DNA from: CANHBY01 sp031376995
GTDB lineage: Bacteria > Pseudomonadota > Gammaproteobacteria > Burkholderiales > Burkholderiaceae_C
Length of the DNA stretch: 8,878 bases
Reading direction: 5' to 3'
Assembly (NCBI GenBank): GCA_031376995.1
Contig: JANMEO010000115.1
Location: 1-8,878, forward strand
Numbering within the stretch: position 1 is the stretch's first letter; every line of letters begins with the position of its first letter. A program made the translations under genes and the position numbers. The notes beneath the pieces were generated by a model that worked only from the letters and a program-made list of their open reading frames with translations, did no database searches and was not told the origin of the DNA. This document shows positions 5,479 through 8,878 of the stretch, piece by piece.

Positions 5479-7524
5479 ATGGCAACAAAGCGCAGCAGTC
5501 CCATCACCAATCCAGCCCTCAAATCGGGAGACAAGCCAGGCGCCACCCAATCAGACCAACCTGCTGCACGAGGAGGGCCCCATGCGACGGTTGCCACTAA
5601 GCCTGTAGGCACAGCCTCTGCCACGACGTCTTTGTTAATGGCAACAGGGGCAAAGCCCGAGCCGGTGGAAGCGATTTCGGCTCGGCTTGCCAAAGCTACT
5701 TTGATGCGATTGGCTCACGAGAAGCTGGAGCCAACGCCTGACAACTATGCGCGCGCTTATCGTCAAGAGGCTGGCGAGTTGGCGCCATCAGCGATTCCTG
5801 AGCGTGCCCATCACTTGCTCGAGCGCTTGGCTTCACGGCTTTGGGGGGGCTCAAATGAGGGCGTGGTCGCCGAGCTTTCTAAAGCAGCGCAAGAGGGGCG
5901 CTGGGATGCCGCCGATCGTTTGGCCAATACGTCCGATGCTTTTGCTGGCGCCTGGGCCACCTTGATAGATCGTGTGGTGCGTGCCATCGATCGGGGTGGT
6001 AAACAATGGACCACTGCCAGAAAAAAAGACAGCCTGCAGCGTGTTTTGTCTGGCAGCCGCAGTGATGCCTCCAAACTGCAGCAACGCTTAAACCAGTTGA
6101 TTGTCAGTTGGGACACCGACAAGATTGAGGCCGCACAAGCCCATGAAGCTGTCGGTTCTGAGGCGTTGATCGAGGGCGTAGAAGTTGCGGGTGTTGCGGG
6201 CTTGGTGGAAGTGCCTGATGCCTGCCCGACCCACAGCCTAGATCCATCGGCTCCAGCCCCTGCTTTGATGGCCGCCTCACTGGCCTTGTTTGAGCAACCC
6301 GACTCAGACGCTGACAATCCTTGCGATGTAACCCCTGCTTGGAACCAATCCATGCGCGCGCTGTGTGAAACCGCCGAGGCAGCGTTGCCCACGAGTGAGG
6401 CGGCCAATCAACGTCTGGCCAATGCCCTGCAGTTGGCGACGTTGCGCGTTCAAGAAGATGGGATGTCAGCACCCTTGGCGGATGAAGTCACCGCACTTTG
6501 CTCGCAAGCCAATCGCATCGTGCGACATCGCCATCATCTCGTGAGCCAACTCGGTCAGTTGTGTCATGAGTTGGCGTCCAGCTTGACCGATATGACAGAG
6601 AACGACAGCTGGGTGCGGGGGCAGTGCGATGTCATGCGCAATTTGTTGAGTGATGGCTTCACGGCTCGAGGTGTCAAGTCGGTCAGTGAGCTGTTGCACC
6701 ATACCCGCCAGCACCAAGGGCGCCTTCGCGCCGAGCGTGATCAAGCACGCGAGGCTCTTAAAGGTTTAATCACACAGATGCTGTCTGAATTGAGTGAACT
6801 GGGTCACCAGACTGGACGCTTTCATGAAAGCGTTGGCCGTTATGCGGGCGTCATTGAGAAGGCTGACTCTCTAGAGAGCTTGGCTGGCGCGGTGCGAGAG
6901 ATGGTGGAGGAAAGCCGGACGGTACAGTCGTTGGTTCAACAAACCCAAGAGCGTTTACAAACCGAGCATTCCAAAGCCGATGTGTTAACTCACCGTGTGA
7001 CAGAGCTCGAATCTGAGCTCAAACGCTTGGCTCAAGAGGTTTCAACAGATCAGTTAACCCAGATTGCCAATCGCCGCGGTTTGCACATGGCTTTTGAAGT
7101 TGAGCGGGGGCGCTTTGAGCGCGATGGCAGTGCGCTGTCAGTGGGTTTGCTTGACATTGACAATTTCAAGCGTCTTAACGATGAACTGGGGCACAGCGCA
7201 GGCGACGTGGCACTTAAATCGCTGGCGGCCGTGGTGAGTGAGACCTTAAGACCCACTGATATTGTGGCAAGGTATGGTGGCGAAGAGTTTGTGGTTTTAT
7301 TGCCTCATACCCCTGTCGAAGAGGGGCAGCAGATTTTGAGTCGCTTACAACGAACATTGTCCGGCGGGCTTTTTATGCACGAGCAAAAGCAAGTGTTCGT
7401 CACTTTCTCTGCAGGCATCACCACCTATCGCCAAGATGAACGCATCGAAGACACCCTCGAGCGAGCCGATCAGGCGCTCTACGAAGCCAAAAGAACCGGT
7501 AAAAATCGCACGTGTATCGGCTGA
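5479..7524 (+). CDS. Diguanylate cyclase with long N-terminal region and C-terminal GGDEF domain
   Basis: The 681-residue protein should make c-di-GMP from two GTP. Residues 1-60 are a disordered, Ala/Pro/Thr-rich tail. About 66-210 form a helical domain beginning with LAKATLMRLAHEKL and PTPDNYARAY, a pattern I know from the N-termini of large GGDEF proteins in Burkholderiales; its function is not established to my knowledge. An acidic Ala-rich linker (about 215-290) and a second helical part (about 290-410) lead to a probable coiled coil (about 410-520). The GGDEF domain (about 522-678) has DIDNFK (D559, metal), GGEEF (600-604) and RPTD (591-594) five residues before it, a canonical inhibitory I-site. 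I see no transmembrane helix. The gene follows the REC-PAS-GGDEF-EAL gene by ten bases and is surely in the same operon. Active-site residues are intact, so it is probably an active, product-inhibited cyclase. Confidence 0.92.
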   Translation: MATKRSSPITNPALKSGDKPGATQSDQPAARGGPHATVATKPVGTASATTSLLMATGAKPEPVEAISARLAKATLMRLAHEKLEPTPDNYARAYRQEAGELAPSAIPERAHHLLERLASRLWGGSNEGVVAELSKAAQEGRWDAADRLANTSDAFAGAWATLIDRVVRAIDRGGKQWTTARKKDSLQRVLSGSRSDASKLQQRLNQLIVSWDTDKIEAAQAHEAVGSEALIEGVEVAGVAGLVEVPDACPTHSLDPSAPAPALMAASLALFEQPDSDADNPCDVTPAWNQSMRALCETAEAALPTSEAANQRLANALQLATLRVQEDGMSAPLADEVTALCSQANRIVRHRHHLVSQLGQLCHELASSLTDMTENDSWVRGQCDVMRNLLSDGFTARGVKSVSELLHHTRQHQGRLRAERDQAREALKGLITQMLSELSELGHQTGRFHESVGRYAGVIEKADSLESLAGAVREMVEESRTVQSLVQQTQERLQTEHSKADVLTHRVTELESELKRLAQEVSTDQLTQIANRRGLHMAFEVERGRFERDGSALSVGLLDIDNFKRLNDELGHSAGDVALKSLAAVVSETLRPTDIVARYGGEEFVVLLPHTPVEEGQQILSRLQRTLSGGLFMHEQKQVFVTFSAGITTYRQDERIEDTLERADQALYEAKRTGKNRTCIG

Positions 7525-7533
7525 AATTGAACC

Positions 7534-7550
7534 CCACAGAAATGCTGTGG
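7534..7550 (+). terminator. Weak hairpin after the c-di-GMP operon
   Basis: CCACAG and CTGTGG form a six-pair stem around a five-base loop, starting ten bases after the stop codon of the diguanylate cyclase gene. No run of T follows, so this may be a Rho-assisted or weak terminator only. It is the only end-of-operon structure I see before the insertion-sequence debris. Confidence 0.35.
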
Positions 7551-7656
7551 AACGTGCGCAAAATAACCGCCTGTTTGGGTGCTTCCTCCTTCCGCCGGGC
7601 CCATCTGTGGCGATGGCACACCAGACCTGGGGCTTGGTTAGGGGCTGTTCGGAAAT

Positions 7657-7839
7657 TCAATGAAGCCATTTTTTGATGGCTGCGAGGTGTACAAAGCCAA
7701 GAAACATGCAGTCAAGTTTTTCAAACCGTGTAGCCACACGCCGAAAGACTTTCATCCTCTGAAAGAGGTTTTCAACCAAGTGTCGTGCCTTGTAACGATC
7801 TTTGTCCCCCGAGTTGTAAACATTCGGCAAACCCGTAGG
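7657..7839 (-). pseudogene. IS5-family transposase, C-terminal fragment
   Basis: On the minus strand, 60 codons from 7839 to the stop at 7659-7657 encode the C-terminal end of a DDE transposase. The fragment contains DRYKARHLVENLFQRMK, which fits the Y-(2)-R-(3)-E-(6)-K signature of IS4/IS5-type transposases exactly (Y16, R19, E23, K30 of the fragment; E23 is the catalytic glutamate). It then continues through RRVATRFEKL and FLGFVHLAAIKKWL, a typical IS5-family ending. The two catalytic aspartates and the rest of the protein are missing, and an in-frame stop (7842-7840) closes the frame upstream, so it cannot be active. GGGGCTGTTCGG at about 7641-7652, after TTA, may be the outer end of the old element. 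The other end appears to have been lost at the junction with the IS66 remnant. Confidence 0.85.
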
Positions 7840-7917
7840 TCAGATGCTTAGCAATCCCCACTAAAAATGGTGGTGATCTTGAAAGCATCCACTATTTTTT
7901 GGTACTGTTCGCCCCCT

Positions 7918-8878
7918 ATGAGCGCAGCACCACCCTTGATGCAGACGGCACCCCTGATGAGCGAGGGGAAGCCACTGGCGCCATTTGCTACGGTATATGT
8001 CACGTTGACTAAGCAGGAGTACATTGAGCTGCTGATGCAAGCCAATGGCTGGAAGAGCTTGCATAGCAGGGCGACGCAGCGGGAGCGCGTGCAAAAGCTA
8101 CGCCATCTTCAGCATTTGCATGCGCTCAAAGTGCAAGCGGCGCAACGTGAGGCAGCGCTGCGCGCAGAGCTGGTGTTGGCACAAGCAAAGATACGTGAGC
8201 TTCAAAAACGCGTGTTTGGTCGTAAGAGCGAGTGCAGCCAGGGTGGTAGCGAGCTGCAGGCTTGCGCGCCTGAATCGAAAGTTCCGCGCCGCCCTCGAGG
8301 GCATCAAAGAGGAACCCGCAGCCGCGGGCGTTCAATGCAGCCCGAGCTTGCTCAGCGGGTTGAAGTCATCGAGCTCGAGTCTGCAAAATGCCCGAGCTGC
8401 GGACTGGGATTGCATGAGTTCCCTGGCACAGAAGACAGCGAAGTGTTGGAGATTGAAGTCAAGGCTTACCGGCGCGTGATACGTCGCCGACGTTACAAAC
8501 CTGCGTGCAACTGCGGTTGCATGCCGGGCATTGTTACCGCACAGCCTGTTCCACGGTTGATCGATCGAGGCAAATTTGGCGTGTCGGTATGGACCACTGT
8601 TTTACTGGATAAATTTCTCTATGGTCGCTCCAGCCATCGCTTGATACAAGATTTAGCTGGCCATGTGTTAGCGGCGGTGTAAATCCGCTGCTATTCGGCG
8701 GCGAGAGCGCGCGCAACATCACGCACAACTGCAGCTTGCGGTACAAAAAATGTCTAGCAAATTGGATGCGGCGCTGCTGGACACCTTGGTGCCTGAGCCC
8801 GCCATCAAGGTGCTCAAAAGCATGAAGAACCACTGGCCAGGACTTACGGTGTTTGTTGATCACCCATGGGTGCCTATG
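7918..8878 (+). pseudogene. IS66-family (ISBst12-like) transposase, internally deleted and frameshifted, cut by window end
   Basis: The first 254 codons (to the stop at 8680-8682) match the N-terminal part of single-gene IS66 transposases: a KQEYIELL...NGW segment, a coiled coil (about 57-98) ending in RVFGRKSE, a basic linker (RRPRGHQRG), a zinc-finger-like region (C158, C161, then C197, C199, C201), FPGTEDSE, and GVSVW...LLDKFLYGR. The frame ends after RLIQDLAGH. From about 8672 the next forward frame resumes a later part of the same family: KVLKSMKNHWPGLTVFVDHP, which in intact proteins lies just before the DNN...ER catalytic glutamate motif. The roughly 200 residues in between, including the DET and ADR.SAY-type catalytic aspartates, are absent. 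No tnpA or tnpB partner lies upstream, as is normal for the ISBst12 subgroup. ATG 7918 is the chosen start; an upstream GTG/ATG is open but less family-like. The true 3' end is outside the window. Confidence 0.85.

Noticed and set aside
5220..5693. Minus-strand open frame of 157 codons
   Set aside because: It is antisense to the end of the EAL domain and the start of the diguanylate cyclase, both of which have unmistakable coding content.
5811..6407. Minus-strand open frame of 198 codons
   Set aside because: It is the antisense shadow of the diguanylate cyclase N-terminal region; the composition is rich in A, S and P without domain features.
7660..7851. Plus-strand open frame of 63 codons after the c-di-GMP operon
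   Set aside because: It is antisense to the IS5 transposase fragment, which carries the Y-(2)-R-(3)-E-(6)-K signature on the minus strand.
8045..8479. Second plus-strand open frame overlapping the IS66 N-terminus, considered as a tnpB partner
   Set aside because: It is out of frame with the family-typical zinc-finger and coiled-coil sequence and shows no TnpB features.

Overview
The window looks like a piece of a betaproteobacterial chromosome, most likely Burkholderiales and probably Comamonadaceae. I base this on the style of the proteins (a short SerB, large diguanylate cyclases with long N-terminal regions) and on the moderate base composition; it is a judgement by eye, not a database match.

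Layout. Bases 1-58 hold a C homopolymer and nothing I recognise. Bases 59-222 are copy 1 of a palindromic, MITE-like repeat. On the minus strand follow serB (phosphoserine phosphatase, 171-956) and, upstream and overlapping it, a membrane PAS-histidine kinase (946-2178). The last 17 codons and the stop codon of serB lie inside repeat copy 1. Bases 2179-2479 are an AT-rich intergenic region. Bases 2480-2644 are repeat copy 2, in the opposite orientation. On the plus strand comes a tight three-gene c-di-GMP signalling operon: an HPt phosphotransfer protein (2782-3219), a REC-PAS-GGDEF-EAL protein (3216-5468, ATGA overlap) and a diguanylate cyclase with a long N-terminal region (5479-7524, ribosome binding site overlapping the previous stop). 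From about 7640 to the end lies insertion-sequence debris: the C-terminal 60 codons of an IS5-family transposase on the minus strand, then an IS66-family (ISBst12-like) transposase gene on the plus strand that has lost its middle and is frameshifted.

How the genes may work together. The histidine kinase has no receiver domain. The divergent operon supplies a free HPt protein and a receiver fused to c-di-GMP synthesis and degradation domains. The parts fit a phosphorelay (kinase, receiver D66, HPt H86) controlling c-di-GMP levels, with a second dedicated cyclase co-expressed. This partnership is inferred from gene order only.

The most unusual element is the roughly 165 bp palindromic repeat: two diverged copies in opposite orientation bracket the kinase-serB pair, and one has become the 3' end of a housekeeping gene. 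I found no CRISPR array, tRNA, rRNA or defence system.
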